The notes under the pieces were generated by a model that had not been told where the DNA came from, searched no databases, and saw only the letters and a list, made by a program, of their open reading frames with translations. A DNA stretch of 64,000 nucleotides from Bryoerythrophyllum caledonicum. Its lineage: Eukaryota; Streptophyta; Bryopsida; Pottiales; Pottiaceae. The position numbers and the translations under genes were made by a program. This document shows positions 35,000 to 51,339 of this stretch, in pieces (positions within the stretch are counted from its first letter, which is position 1; each line of letters begins with the position of its first letter). The stretch is taken from the NCBI GenBank assembly GCA_963971425.1, contig OZ020525.1, positions 9,717,560 through 9,781,559 on the forward strand. Direction: 5' to 3'.

Positions 35000-37429
35000 C
35001 CTAATAAGGATAGACCACTAAGCTCCTTTCTATCTGATAGACACTATTGAGCATAAACGAATCATTTCAAAACAAATAGAGGAGGTATGGTATTGAAAGT
35101 TTTGAGTGAATTAATGGGTTGGTGTTAGCATTGAATGTAGAGTAATGTTGCAATTCTAGACCAAATGCATCAATTAGTTTTGACATGTCCCTGCGTAATT
35201 ATTTATTTTTTACACATTGCAATGGTTTGGACACGATGGGTAACAACGAGTAGCACCAAGGCATTACATGGGTATCACATAGGCATTACACAGATATTAC
35301 CTTGGCATACATGGATATAAGATAAATCTCTTGAATCTTCTATTAATGTTGGACATTCTTCATTGTGAAATAATAATGTACAAAATTGACCGATGCTTAG
35401 GATATGGTGTGAAATTTCATTGTAAATTTTGAGCAGACTTTCAATAATTCCATGCTTTGCCATGGCCGACATTAGAGATTTTCCCATTAACGTTTGACAC
35501 AAAACATTCCCTGAATTTTGGGTGTTGTTGGTTGAGAATCTCAAAGCTGGAATGCATGAGCCTATGGATGTCAAATACATTTCATGTGGTGTTGCTAGGA
35601 ATGTACTTGGTCATGGTCTCATGGCTCTAAAATTACGTCACTATTTTTGTCCAACTATTAAAATTATACACCTTCCATGTAACCCTTCCTTAGATTTGAG
35701 ACATGATAACATTTATTATTATTAGTATTCATTCATTTTCTTATTTTATTTATAAATTGACTCAATAAAATTCTTATTTCAATGCACAACAAACCACCCA
35801 TTTCATGACCATTGATGATAGTGTCATGCTTGCATGATTTGTAAGGCTTTCTTTCTATGATTGCAATGACTCCTCAATGTTGTGCTAATTACACTCCTCA
35901 TTCCAAATAGTGCTGCCGATATTCATTGATTGAAATTTTTAATATTTTTTGTGGGGAGTGAAGTTTCTCCCTACCTTAATAATATTGTGTCCTCCTTTTC
36001 ATTATACTACTAAAATCATAATCTACGTAGTGAACCACGCAACGATCAACCATGCAGTCAACTGTGGAGTGAACTACTAAAACGCTACAATCAACCATGC
36101 AGTTAATTGGGCAGTCAACCGTATAGTGAATCATGTTACTTTTCTTTAATAGTTTGTAATAAAAAACTACATTAAAATGGTTGGACAAATACGTTGCAAA
36201 GCAAGTGCCAACTGCTAGTTGTGTTCCTAAAAAAACATAATACGTACTTTGTTTTTATATTGAGAGTATAATTAGTATGATTGGCACTTTTTATATAGAA
36301 GAACCCAAATATATGACATTATTCTCCATGTTTATAGGATGTTGCTCTTGATGCGTTATGAAAGGGTATTTTACTACAAATTTGAAGATGAAAGAAAGAA
36401 GCATATTCAAATTCCTCCTCCCCAAAAAATTCCAAAAAAAGAATAGGTGGATTCATATTGAAGAAAAAGCAACCAAGAATGGAAAAGAGTCACACATTTA
36501 TTGAGGCCCTGGGACAAACAAGGTTTTTGGTCAAATAATTCTGAATTATCCCATCGAATGGAGCAGTGGACCAAGGTGACTCATGTGGGGGCGTTATAGT
36601 AAATGCCATCTCGGGGGCAGAGGCGACCCCCAGGCCCCCATCCCATAGGCCCAATTAGATTCCTTGAATCTGAACGAGTCCATGCTGAATCTCATCACTT
36701 TTTCTATTCTTTTTGACAAATTCTCCTTTCATTATTCAGGCAGTTTGCCACCTGTGGGACTCTGAATGGTGCACCTTTTTGTCTGTATAACCCCCCTTTT
36801 TTTACAAATAAAAACCATCAGGCGAGTTTTCATTAATATATTAATAATATTATCATTGTAAATTTCAATTAAAAAAATTGCAGTATAAAGAGGATGAACG
36901 AAGAGTAACATTGGTTTTACTTGACAACCGTGAGTAAAGAGTCTAATGGGCTACACGAACTATGGTATTAGGTGTGGCTTGGCTTGTAATTACTTACTTC
37001 ACTATGTAGCTTGCTGGGAAGGTAAATAAGTTGAAATTTGGAATGTGCTATATAGTGAAATTGAATAGTAGTAAAATGTCAAGCCGAGCTAGGTGGGTGG
37101 GTAAACATTACAATTAGTGTAGCCCCAATAGTACATGGTACACATGTGATTTAGTTTTTGCTCCAAAAGTTGACAAATAGTGTTGGATTTAATGATTAAG
37201 CCCTAAATTCTCAAGAGTCCCCTTGAGGGAGTTGTGAAGGTTTGGGCAAGTTCCTATGGTGTCAATTCCTAATCTTCATTGTTGAAACTATATTTGTAAA
37301 TGTACATTTCTAAAAGATTTGTTGGAGTACAATAAGAAAATAATTCCAACACATAATGCAAAAGTTATGTTGCTTGAAGCAATTCCTTAGGCACGGTAGG
37401 TAGGCCGGGGAGGGTATTGGAGAGCTATA
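35000..37429. other. Intergenic AT-rich DNA
   Basis: Contains one copy of a short interspersed repeat at 35215-35420 (words GGTATCACATAGGCATTACA and TGTACAAAATTGACC), a loose array of CAACCATGCAGT words at 36045-36120, and a GC-rich island at 36590-36660. No gene that I can support. Confidence 0.55.
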
Positions 37430-38220
37430 TAGTGCAATTTATTATACCGGTTGTAGTGCAATCATAACGTTAACTGCACGGATTGAAAGATTATAGTGTT
37501 TGAAGTCAAGAAAATGGTTCATTTTCTTCCCTCTGTCCAGTGGATCAACAAACTTTGACTTCACTTAGTGTCAATTTTTTGCACTACACAAGGTCTTAAT
37601 TCATTGCCATCTTGTTAAACATGATGTTAGTTCCTTATACACCAAGTTTTAGAGGTAGAGGAGGGGTGTAGCATATTTAAAACAATTGTGCGAGGAGTGG
37701 AGGTTCAAAATTTGCCAATTCATGCTTTAATTTTTTGTGAACTTAATATGTTTTAGATTGGTAATCCAAATGGTCAATAAGAAGGTTTACACCACATATT
37801 GTTGTGGGAAAAATAAGAAGTAAAAAATATGAAGATCTCTAAGTTTTTTATGAAATGAAGAAGTTTTTTTGGTACCTTGCCCAACAATGTGTGAAAATGA
37901 TTGACTTGGGTTGGTATGCTATTTTCACTAAAGACAAGAACTTTTTTTTACAATATGAAAGGAAATAGTATTACTTGTTAGTATTGAAAATCTCACATTC
38001 AATAGAGTTTTCTAGCAAAAGTTTTTGGAGGTGCCCGACGTGCCTGCTCTCTCCATTTGAAATTCAAAATCCTATGACTTTTTCATCAAATGTCTGATTT
38101 AGGAAAAAAATTCCTCCACTAAGGTCTTAGTAATGCCCTTCCACAGTAAAAATTTCAAAGATGAATGTTGGAAATTGACACCATAGGAACGTGACGAATT
38201 TGGTTCCTTAGAGGTTAAAA
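37430..38220 (+). repeat. Dispersed AT-rich repeat family, copy 5 (most complete)
   Basis: Carries both the proximal blocks (CTGCACGGATTGAAAGATTA, GGGGTGTAGCATATTTAA) and distal blocks (GGTGCCCGACGTGCCTG, AATTGACACCATAGGAA). It links the partial copies at 22440 and 23190 into one family about 800 bp long. I saw no terminal repeats or ORF. Confidence 0.72.
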
Positions 38221-39325
38221 TGCATAGAAATAAACGATTTCACCTTCTCAGAAGAAAAAAAATCTCGTGACAAATGAAGGCATCCTAATTCTATCCACTA
38301 TTTGGATTTTAGATCCAAAAAATTCAAATTTAAAAAAAAACTTACTTTCCAAAGTGAAAGACTACTTTCTATGCTTACAGTAGTCATTACAAGTCCATAT
38401 TTCTTATCTCAAACACCTCCATTACTTGTGATTTTTGCCTTACAATGACCTAATACAAGGTAGAATTTAGATTCATAAAATTTATGCAAAGTCGAGTGGA
38501 AAAATATGTCATTCTCTTGAGTCAAAGTACTTGTCTGTGCATGGAAGAAACAAATCATGAATGTACATAAATTACAATATGTATGATCAAAGTTCATAAC
38601 TTTTATTTGGGTCTTCTTGGAGTAGTGAACTTGGAGATCCTAAGGTTGAAAATAGCAAAGAATTATTCCAATTAGTTTTGCAACGTCTCATCCTTGAGAA
38701 GTAGTTTTGGGGTGGTTTTTGGTGTAACAAAGTCTTGGGAAATTAGGGGTTCAACCCCTAAAGGACCAGAGTCTCCTTCGGGGGGATTCCTTGATTTTTG
38801 GGCAGGTTCCTAAAATTCGAAAAAAAAATCAATTTTCTCTGAAATTTTTAAGCTAGATTGCCTTTGATAAGAGCTTCGTGGTCATATTTTTATTTTATTT
38901 TTTGGATTTGTGGTTTGAAAGTTAGTACCACTTATAGTTTTTGAGGGAAATTGTCAAGGAACTTTAGGGGTTAAAATGGGAAAGTGCAATAATTTTGCCT
39001 CACCCTTGTAAATAACTTTAGTTTCTAAATTTTTACTTTAGGTTTATCAATTCAAGATTGACATTTGACAAGAACCATAGATAACCAAGTGGCTAGCTTT
39101 AGAAGTTGGGCTTTGGAAATTGGGGGCCATGAGACATCCGACTTCACAAGAACCTTACCTCATCCAACAGAGATCGTGGTTCAAAAGAGGAGATTCCAAA
39201 GACTCGGGCATGCAACCTATCACACAATTGTACCATCCACACCTACAGTTGTTAAAGGCTACAGTAATGTTATACACCCGCAACATTGCCCAGGATCTCA
39301 ATATTGGAGTTGCATGAGCCGATTA
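38221..39325. other. Intergenic, no gene supported
   Basis: AT-rich sequence. Overlapping plus frames at 39065-39343 are short and unrecognised. A 35-bp piece (CTCAATATTGGAGT core, 39298-39311) recurs inverted at about 40175-40190. Confidence 0.5.
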
Positions 39326-39701
39326 AGGTTGGATGACCTATAACCACCACGAACCCCATAATGGACAAGGTAAAGTGGACTAAAACCACCACAGACCCAC
39401 CCCATTTCCGAAATTTTAGGAAGTCACATATGATTGGGTGTTAGTTCATGATTGGTTCAAAGCTGCCGGTTTTTAGTCAATGCAGAAGTGGTTATTGGTA
39501 CAACTTAGTGTGGAAATAGAGAGTATGGTAAGTCGAGGAATGGGTCACGGCTTACTATCCACTTTGAAAATTTGTAGCAATTTCACTACGAAGAAATAAA
39601 TGGTCACGACAATTGCAATATTCATGAAATCCTATTTTGAATATACAAACGCTATAAATAGGTCAGCAAGCTTAAGTTGGTGGTTATAGGTCATCCAACC
39701 T
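39326..39701. mobile_element. MITE family 1, copy 1
   Basis: The ends AGGTTGGATGACCTATAACC and its reverse complement form a terminal inverted repeat, flanked by TA on both sides (39324-39325, 39702-39703). There is no ORF. It is nearly identical to 42633-43031 but lacks an internal stretch of about 23 bp. A TA target duplication fits Tc1/mariner-mobilised (Stowaway-like) MITEs. Confidence 0.88.
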
Positions 39702-41031
39702 TAGTTGGTATTGGTACTGTTACTGTACAACAAGCTTTGGATTGGGGATTTAGTGGTGTAATTATACTCGGCCCAGGGCGAATTGACCTCCTCATTGGTA
39801 CTTATCCGAGGTGGGCCCCTTCTTGATTGATTGGGGTCATTTTTCTGGCCCTCTTATTTTGGGGGGTCCAGAGGCTTTTTTTGGATTTTTTTTGACAAAT
39901 TTGGGGCCTACGGCCATAGTTTGCCCTCATGGACCGTCTCTTTCTATAAGTAGGGCCCATCCAAAAACAAAATAGAGGCCAAGTTTGGCCCCACCACCTC
40001 GTATTTTGGATGGGCCCTACTTATAGATATGTATTTTGGATAGGGCGAGTATGGTGCCCAGGGCGAATTGACCCCCTTAGGTAAGTACCAACGAGGGGGT
40101 CAATTCGCCGTGGGCGCCATACTCGGGGGCCGACACGCTCTACGGGCAGCCCCTCCCCTAACATGGCTTGTGCTACTCCAATATTGAGATCCCATTGCCC
40201 ATGCCTCGCCTTGGAATATGCACCTCCTGCTGAGTTGGCAAGATAGGGAACTCGGGGATTCTGGCGCCTTCCGCTGTATGTGTCATCACCAAAGTGCTCC
40301 ATACCATCTTCTCTAAACCCAATGTCTTGTTCACAGAGCCTCTAGCAAAAACAAGTCTAGAAACACGTAACTGGAGGTTGGTCTAGAGACAGTGACCTGG
40401 TTTTAGACACCATACAATATGGAGGCTTTCTACACATACTGTATTTTTATTACTGTAATCTTGGCCATGGAAGTCACATTTAGTAAGTCCACCAATTGCT
40501 ATACAATACTCCATTACATGGAAATAACATACTGTTGTTGCAACATAGCAGAGTAATCTACCTGCGAATGAATATTTTATTTTATTTTTTTAGGGAAAGA
40601 GAATCGAGTTTCCATAAATAGTTTGACTTTGGATTAGAAATTTTTACACTAGAATCTTCTTCACCGCAGGTGTGTTGGCAATTTGGCAGCAAAGGAAAGG
40701 AATCCATCTCACATCGTTCGAGAACTTCTGTCACCCTTTTTTGAAACAAGCAAAATCTCAACAACATGTAGAGTGCTTGACTTCCCTATGATATTAAAAG
40801 TAGCGAGACAATAGTCATTTGATAGGTTCTAGTATCCACTAGTTACTACTGGAATAATGCTTACTATTCAGTTTATTTTAACATAAATCAATAAATGAAA
40901 AAGGTAGTGTGAAATAGCAAATTTGCCCAAATATATATTTTTGGTTTTTTTGGAGGATTAAGTAACATAGAAAATAAATAATTCTTATAGATTGTAGTAT
41001 TTATGACCTCTTGAAAACATATAGTATTTTG

Positions 41032-41033
<2 letters not shown>

Positions 41034-41066
<33 letters not shown>
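41034..41066. repeat. (AT)n microsatellite
   Basis: 33 bp of uninterrupted alternating A and T. Confidence 0.97.
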
Positions 41067-41069
<3 letters not shown>

Positions 41070-41427
41070 TTCATTCTAATACCTAGATGACCTTTAGACC
41101 CTTGGGGGACTTTTGACATTTTGTACAAGTTCCTATCATGTCGATCTTGATTACTAATTTTTAATTCAAGATGCAATACAATAGTAGCTTCATGAAAATA
41201 TATTTTATTCACATTAGACCTCTTAAAAAGAGATGAACTATCCTAAGTGGAATATGTTTGACCCCAAGCAACTCCAATTTGTTTGCTGCATCCTTCTATT
41301 AATATTGAGATTTTCATGACAAATAACAATATCTTTCTTGAGATTGTCAAAGAAAAATAACATGTTTTAACCTCTAAAGAACCATGACTATGTTTCACCA
41401 AAACCACCCTAAAAACTGCACTTTTAA

Positions 41428-41490
41428 GGTGAGATAGTATATGACAAGGAGGAGATAATATATGACAAAGGTGAGATAATATATGACAAG
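41428..41490. repeat. Three tandem 21-bp units
   Basis: GGTGAGATAATATATGACAA plus one base repeated at 41428, 41449 and 41470 with two or three substitutions. Confidence 0.88.
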
Positions 41491-42632
41491 GTGGGAATTT
41501 AAACAACATTTTTCCATTCCCAACCGTACGATCTTAAATTTTACTTTTACAAATCTAAGATACTCAAACCATTTTGTAAACTTTGACCATGCAAATTGCA
41601 AGATACATGCATTTAAAGTGGGTTATATACTTTTTTTCTTCCATGCGCTAACATGGTCAACATAGTTTGACTCAAAATAATAACATAGTGTTCCAGTACA
41701 CATTGCACAAGTGTTATAAAACTATGTTTTATCTTATGTTTGGTCATTGCACGCCAAAAATCACAAGTTATGAGGGTTCTTGGATAAAAAAGACATTCTT
41801 GCAATGTCTTGAGGTATAGAAAGTGGCCATCTCTTTAGCAAAGTAAATTTATTTTTACTTAAATAAGAAATAGATGGTTTCGAAATTCAAAAGGTAGATA
41901 AAAATTAGCATGCCTTCTTCTATTAATGAGAAGTAATTGAAAAATGAAATCCTTAATTTTATGCATTTTTTAAAAATTAAAAACAAATTTGGGTTGCCTA
42001 GAACTCTCCTTCACGGCTCCTCGCTTCAAAAAATTGCACTATTGAGCTCTACAATTTTACTATTGAGTTATACAATATCATAGGCAACTGCCCCAATATC
42101 CAACTTATGATGTTTGAAGGACCATAATTATCTCCCTCTAAATCCAAAAATGAAAATGAAAATACTTCCTCAAAACTTTTCAAAACTTCAATTTCTGGTA
42201 AATATTTCAAAAAACAATTTTCAAAACTAGATCTCTAGGAACCTGCCAAAATCTCTGATTTGCCTATAATTGAAATTTACCAAAGTGGTAAATTATTTTT
42301 AAAGGAAAATTTAAAGATTTTGGTTCATTCATTATTTTTTATAGAATTAATTCATATCTATAGCTGTAGGTCTAAATGAATTTGAAGATAACGTTGTTCA
42401 TCAAAATTGTTTTCTCTCTCCAATATGACAGTTTAGAAACATAAATTAGAACAAGGTTTTGAGATTTTGAGCAGTTTTCCTACCTTGTTGTTGCTCATCC
42501 ATGTTTGAGTGACATCCAAGCTATGGTGATAACATACGATGGACCAACACCAAAGCCAACGTCCTAGACTCAGTCTGGCTAAATAGTCTGTCTGGCTAAA
42601 CTTTCAAAAGTCCATTTTTGACACTCGTACTA

Positions 42633-43031
42633 AGGTTGGATGACCTATAACCACCACGAACCCCATAATGGACAAGGTAAAGTGGACTGAAACCACCACA
42701 GACCCATCCCATTTCCGAAATTTTAGGAAGTCACATATGATTGGGTGTTAGTTCATGATTGGTTCAAAGCTGCCGGTTTTTAGTCAATGCAGAAGTGGTT
42801 ATTGGTACAACTTAGTGTGGAAATAGAGAGTATGGTAAGTCGAGGAATGGGTCACGGCTTACTATCCACTTTGAAAATTTGTAGCAATTTCACTACGTAG
42901 AAATAAATGGTCACGACAATTGCAATATTCATGAAATCCTATTTTGAATTCCCAAAAAATGTCTTACCACGTATACAAACGCTATAAATAGGTCAGCAAG
43001 CTTAAGTTGGTGGTTAAAGGTCATCCAACCT
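42633..43031. mobile_element. MITE family 1, copy 2
   Basis: 399 bp, with the same AGGTTGGATGACC terminal inverted repeats and TA flanks (42631-42632, 43032-43033) as copy 1. Very high similarity between the copies suggests recent mobility. Confidence 0.88.
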
Positions 43032-44532
43032 TACAGGTGTTAAATCAGAGAGTGTGATGACACTAAACATTTCAAAATGGCACATTCGCTAAATTCCCTC
43101 CTTGCTGTAACCTCCTGATATTCAGTGTAATGGACTGTGATGGAAGAATATGGCTCTCATACAGCCACCATGGTCATCAATCCAGCTCATGGATTCTTGC
43201 ATCACAAGGAATCACGCAGGTACGTTTAAAGCAAAAGGCCTAGAATGTCAACGCCGAAAGTGACTGCAAAGAAGAATAGTACAGTACTGGGGACCTCAAA
43301 GTTTACAACCAATAGTACATAATCCTTCAACACACTTGAGGTTCTTACCTCCATGATCCTCCATGCTTTGCTGCACCTGGACCGGATCTCCCTATGTACC
43401 CCCGGTCGAACGTTGCACCGAGCCTTGGGTGGGTCCATTTTTCTGGCCTCTAACTTTCGGGGCTCTAGAGGGTTTTTTTGGATTTTTTCGGGCCAAATTC
43501 GGAGCCCACGACTAGAAGATATCTATGGTAGCCCTCTCTTTGATCAAATAGGCCCCCCCTTGAACTTAAAAATAGGGGCTGGCTTTCTCCCTGCCCTCCT
43601 GAGCCTGAGGCTTGGTGCAATGCTCGATCGGGGTATTTAGGCAAATTCCACCTTACCCATAGAAAGTAAGTTGAAGTACCTTTAGGAGCTGATACCATCC
43701 CTTCAAACATTTGGAGCATCCATAATCTTCCAAACATTTGGAACATTTGGAGCATCCTTAACCCTTTTTTCTCGAGGTGCTGTAGCCAGAAAGTCTGGAG
43801 TTCAATTGAATTCTCCCTTTGAGTTGTTACAGAAATGAAATATCTGCTTTTAGTATATAACCATACAAAGTTGAACTTAGGCCATGCTGTGCAAATTTGA
43901 GGAAAATTTGCACAACATGTAATACTTGACAAGGTAGATTATAGTGATTAAAGTTTCCAAATATTGGTAGTGAAATTTGTGAATTTTGGAGGGTTTACTC
44001 ATTTACCAATATGTTGGGCCTTGCAAAAAAAAAAAAAACAAAAAACAAAAAAAAAAACCTCAAAAAAAACTCAATCAAGAAAATGAAATGTGCATTATGA
44101 TGGTTGCGTCATATTGGCATACATCTTGTGATGCAAATATTTGTGCATGGTCATGATGATTTTTCAACGTGAATGTTGCTTGATTGTATGCGAAAATGAA
44201 CCTTGTGATCATGGCAATGCGGTATACACAAAAAGGTATATCACACAATATTTGGTTCCTTGAATGACCAGGGTGGGATACAACTTGTGTAGCAAATCTC
44301 ATCTTGTTGCAAGTCCAAGATATGCTTACTCATCAACAATGCAGTTTGCACAGAGGCTTTGCAGCAAAGCCATCTGGCCTCCTGTTTGTGAAACCTTCAG
44401 ACAAACGGTCCTGGTGCTTGTGACTTTATATTCCCTCCACCTGTTTCTAAGTTAATATGGAGACTTGGCAATACACGAGGAAGAAGAAAATAAAAATGCC
44501 AATAGCACATACTACCTTGGCCCATCGAAGAA
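43032..44532. other. Intergenic, no gene supported
   Basis: 43425-43600 is a diverged relative of the GC-rich repeat at 39811-39990 (shared TTTTTCTGGCC and GGGTTTTTTTGGATTTTTT words). 43690-43760 has repeated AACATTTGGAGCAT words. 44020-44060 is A-rich low complexity. ORFs of 60-155 codons here are unrecognised. Confidence 0.5.
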
Positions 44533-44630
44533 GAAGAAGAACGCCGGTTTCCGAAGGGAGGCCGGCATGGATAAAGTGTCCGTTCATTCCACCACTAAGT
44601 CCATGCCCACCGGGCATGGGTTAGACTTGG
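44533..44630 (-). repeat. SINE-related repeat, partial copy
   Basis: A (GAA)n run followed by CGCCGGTTTCCGAAGG, GATAAAGTGTCCGTTCATTC and CCACTAAGTCCATGCCCACC. It matches the 3' half of the SINE at 46527-47057. Confidence 0.65.
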
Positions 44631-44769
44631 CCCATTGACTTTATACATGCAAGCTATTTTTGTGGTAACAACCATGTTATTTTGAATTATTGTAACTACA
44701 CTAAAATTTTATATTTTGTGTAGTGGTACTATATGATATGAAAGTACTATAGTTTCTTTACTTTTTATG

Positions 44770-44890
44770 AAGGTTATTTTTGAGAGCACAACTATCTCTA
44801 CAACTCAAAGAGGGTGATCATTGTCAACATTGTTGGAAAAAATATTCATCAAGAGGTAAAAACTTGTAGCATATGTAAATCATATAGTGT
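44770..44890 (-). repeat. Second copy of the 34773 foldback family (central part)
   Basis: Reads as the reverse complement of about 34790-34910, sharing GAGCACAAC, CAAAGAGGG and AATATTCATCA words. Confidence 0.65.
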
Positions 44891-45000
44891 GGCTACGATA
44901 GCCATAAATTTAGTGTAGTACTCCTTGGACTTGAGCTAATTTCAAAATTGTTGTGGGTTTTTGTTACTTGTGCAAATCATACTATACAAGATATTCTATG

Positions 45001-45378
45001 TACATTGTTCACCTTATATAGTGAGGATGTAATAAAAATGTGGATGAACAATGATGTGGACCATGTTAATTTTTAGAGTGGACTTAATGTTGCATCAACT
45101 CACTACCACAAACCGCCACCTCTTCAAGCACTCCAACCACGTCTTTGCGTACTAGTTTAGATTTTGACAATCCAATCTCCTCATTGTTTGCACAAACTTG
45201 CTTTACAACATCCACATTAATTTTGTGTCAAAAGTATGGAAACAACCCAACCTATCCATGCATCACATGATTTGATGTGGATTGAAAATTGAGTTGAACC
45301 ACTGTATCTTGGGTTCACGTGAATTAGTGTAGGTATTTTGAAATAGTATGGTCCACAATATATAAGGTGAACCATGTA
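45001..45378. repeat. Possible MITE with 20-bp terminal inverted repeats
   Basis: TACATTGTTCACCTTATATA (45001-45020) pairs with 45359-45378 with one mismatch. A second internal pair (GTGGACCATG / ATGGTCCAC) strengthens the symmetry. No clear target duplication seen. Confidence 0.6.
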
Positions 45379-46513
45379 GTTAAAAGATGGTATGGTGATT
45401 AGCAAAACTGAGTAAGACTTACAAAAGCCCAATTTCTAGTAACAACGTCAAAACATTGGAAATAGCTTTTCACATGCTATAAATTGCGGTAAATAACAAA
45501 TCCTTTTGCACATTGGTATGTACAATTTTTTTGTAAAAGATTGTGTTCTTGACTTAGTTTTGTATCCCCTTTAGTAAGCAACTTAATGATTTGTCCACGT
45601 AACTTTTGCGGTCTAAACAATTTGAGTTTGCACTGCCATACTTTTCTACAAATTCCTAGAATACTTAGGTGTGATCAAATCCAAACAACCTCTTACCACG
45701 CTCTCCAAATTCCATCATTTTTCTTGGGAGACTTTCATATTTGTTATTTAACCTTGTAACTATTTGTCACAAATGCACAATGGGATTTAGGTAAGGAGAG
45801 TGTATGCCATTGAAGAAGATCAAATTTCCATTATTTAAGCCATTAAAGCACACTTTTTGCGATATATTGAGTTGCATTATTTTGTTAAAAACCATAATTG
45901 AGATCATATTCTATCACCATGTCCACAAAACCTTTCTACAAAATTTCCTTATATAATTTGATGTTGATCCATTATCCCTTCAATTTTACAATACATATCA
46001 ATGCTCTCAAATGTCATAACATCACCAAACCACGAGCAAACATCATAATTTGTTTCTTGAACATGTCTTGAATCATAGGCATGTCTATCGTGAATCTAAC
46101 ACCAACTCCATCCACCTGAACAAAAGCGGTTTATTTGTATCTCATGTGAGAGGATTATATGCTTCCAATTATGCATTATCCAATGTTTATGGCAATAACA
46201 AAATTCAACGAGGGAGTCAAAAGTGGAACTTTTTTATTTTGCAAATTTGAAAAAAATTCTATGAAATTGTGGTGCCACTTATTAGGCTTGAATCATTAAA
46301 TGACCTACTTGGTATTTTGCAATTCCCATTATTGAGTTGTGCATAGTCAAGGTTCATATTTTGTTTGCAATGAACTTGATTTACTTTTGTTTATTACTAT
46401 ATTTGAGGATCAACAAATATACCAACCACTTTAAGGAAAATCAATCATTTTTTGAAGGAGTAACCATTGAATTGGCAAATCCATTCTAGCCTTTAAACTA
46501 AACCTCTCATGGT
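45379..46513. other. Intergenic AT-rich DNA
   Basis: No gene, repeat or RNA that I can support; the short frames are AT-driven. Confidence 0.55.
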
Positions 46514-46526
46514 AAAAGAATCCTTA

Positions 46527-47057
46527 GAAGAAGAGGAACTCCAGCCCTTGTTGGGGACCTGTGTGAATAAAGTGTTTGTTCATTCTCTTCACTAAGGGGC
46601 GGTTTACACTACGGACCAAGAACTTGTCCCATGCACCTCTAAAATCTGTGATTGGCTCCATCAACTCGATTGGCCACATCAACTCGATTGGCCAATCGTA
46701 GATTTTAGAGGTGCATAGAACGAGTTCTTGGTTCGTAGTGTAAACCGCCCTTAAGCCCATGACCATGGGACATAAGGTAGCGTAATAGAACTACTTCCCC
46801 ATTTCAAGAGTAAACACTTTTCTACACTATGTGCTTCTCTACACTAAGTGCCTAAGAGACAACCGACATGTCCTCCCCTGAGGGATTTTTGGGTACCCAT
46901 ACATTTTTGGGTACCCATACAACGAGGTCTTAAGACCCCCCACGATAATTGGGTGGACTATAGTGGTAGGCACCACGCCGGCATGGAGACTTGAACTCAC
47001 AACCACCTCTTTGGTGTGCCATGACTCAAACCACTACACCAAGGTTGTGGTGCCTTA
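46527..47057 (-). mobile_element. tRNA-derived SINE with target-site duplication, carrying a nested MITE
   Basis: On the minus strand a tRNA-like head gives an A-box-like TGGTGTAGTGGTTTGAGT (47041-47024), then 23 bases later GTGAGTTCAAGTCTCC (47000-46985) as B box. A body follows with two 18-bp direct repeats (TTTTTGGGTACCCATAC words, 46888-46921 on plus) and a 3' tail in CTCTTCTTC. The 13-bp sequence AAAAGAATCCTTA flanks it on both sides (46514-46526 and 47058-47070), a clear target-site duplication. Polymerase III would transcribe it, and a LINE would have to supply RT. The body recurs truncated at 32880, 44533 and 56140. Confidence 0.88.
46596..46751. mobile_element. Tourist-like MITE nested in the SINE
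   Basis: 156 bp with ends GGGGCGGTTTACACTACG and CGTAGTGTAAACCGCCCT (one mismatch in the terminal inverted repeat), flanked by TAA at 46593-46595 and 46752-46754. A 3-bp TAA duplication fits PIF/Harbinger-mobilised MITEs. The arms continue with a GGACCAAGAACT / AGTTCTTGGTTC pair. The centre has an 18-bp word (CATCAACTCGATTGGCC) twice. Confidence 0.92.
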
Positions 47058-47070
47058 AAAAGAATCCTTA

Positions 47071-50960
<3,890 letters not shown>

Positions 50961-51339
50961 AGGTACTCGTGTCCCACATTATTTTCGTTGGCCCGCGCCA
51001 CCGGCCCCCCTCATAGCCCCCCGGTAGCCCCCCGGTAGCCTCTCGGTGACCCCTGCCGCAGCGAGTATTAAAGACCGATGCCCCCTCCAACTGCCGCGTT
51101 CGCCATCTCCCACACTCTCGCAACCTCCGTCGCGCTACCATCGCCACCATCGCCACCATCTTCACCACCTCCACCTCCATCTTCAGCCGGCGCCCCCGCC
51201 GCCCACATCATCATCCCTGCTCCCTCACCCACTCAGCAACTCCCTGCTCTCTCACGCGCCCAACGGGAGTAGTCCGAAGCTGGAGCCTGTGACTGAGCGC
51301 TGCTGATGTGTTCGTGACGTGCCAGGATAATCTTCCGGG
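50961..51339 (+). promoter_or_regulatory. Probable promoter and first leader exon of the ITPK gene
   Basis: GC-rich, C/T-biased sequence with a repeated CCCCCCGGTAGCC word (about 51015-51040), unlike the AT-rich DNA around it. It ends in a strong donor, GTAAGT, at 51340. An ATG at 51078 opens a 64-codon Pro/Ser-rich frame that ends at 51272. If transcribed, it would be an upstream ORF. The transcription start cannot be located. Confidence 0.45.

Larger units (their letters stand above)
39702..42632. other. Intergenic: G/C-rich repeat, AT microsatellite and short tandem array
   Basis: 39766-40126 is a GC-rich repeat with inverted ends (GGGCGAATTGACC and complement) and a strong hairpin at 40059-40124; part of it recurs diverged at 43425-43600. 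The minus frame at 40021-40302 inside it is unrecognised. The remainder is AT-rich. No gene seen. Confidence 0.55.

Noticed and set aside
39065..39343. 92-codon plus ORF before MITE copy 1 with a 35-bp inverted match near 40180
   Set aside because: The shared piece is too short to define a gene or element, and the rest of the frame is unrecognised.
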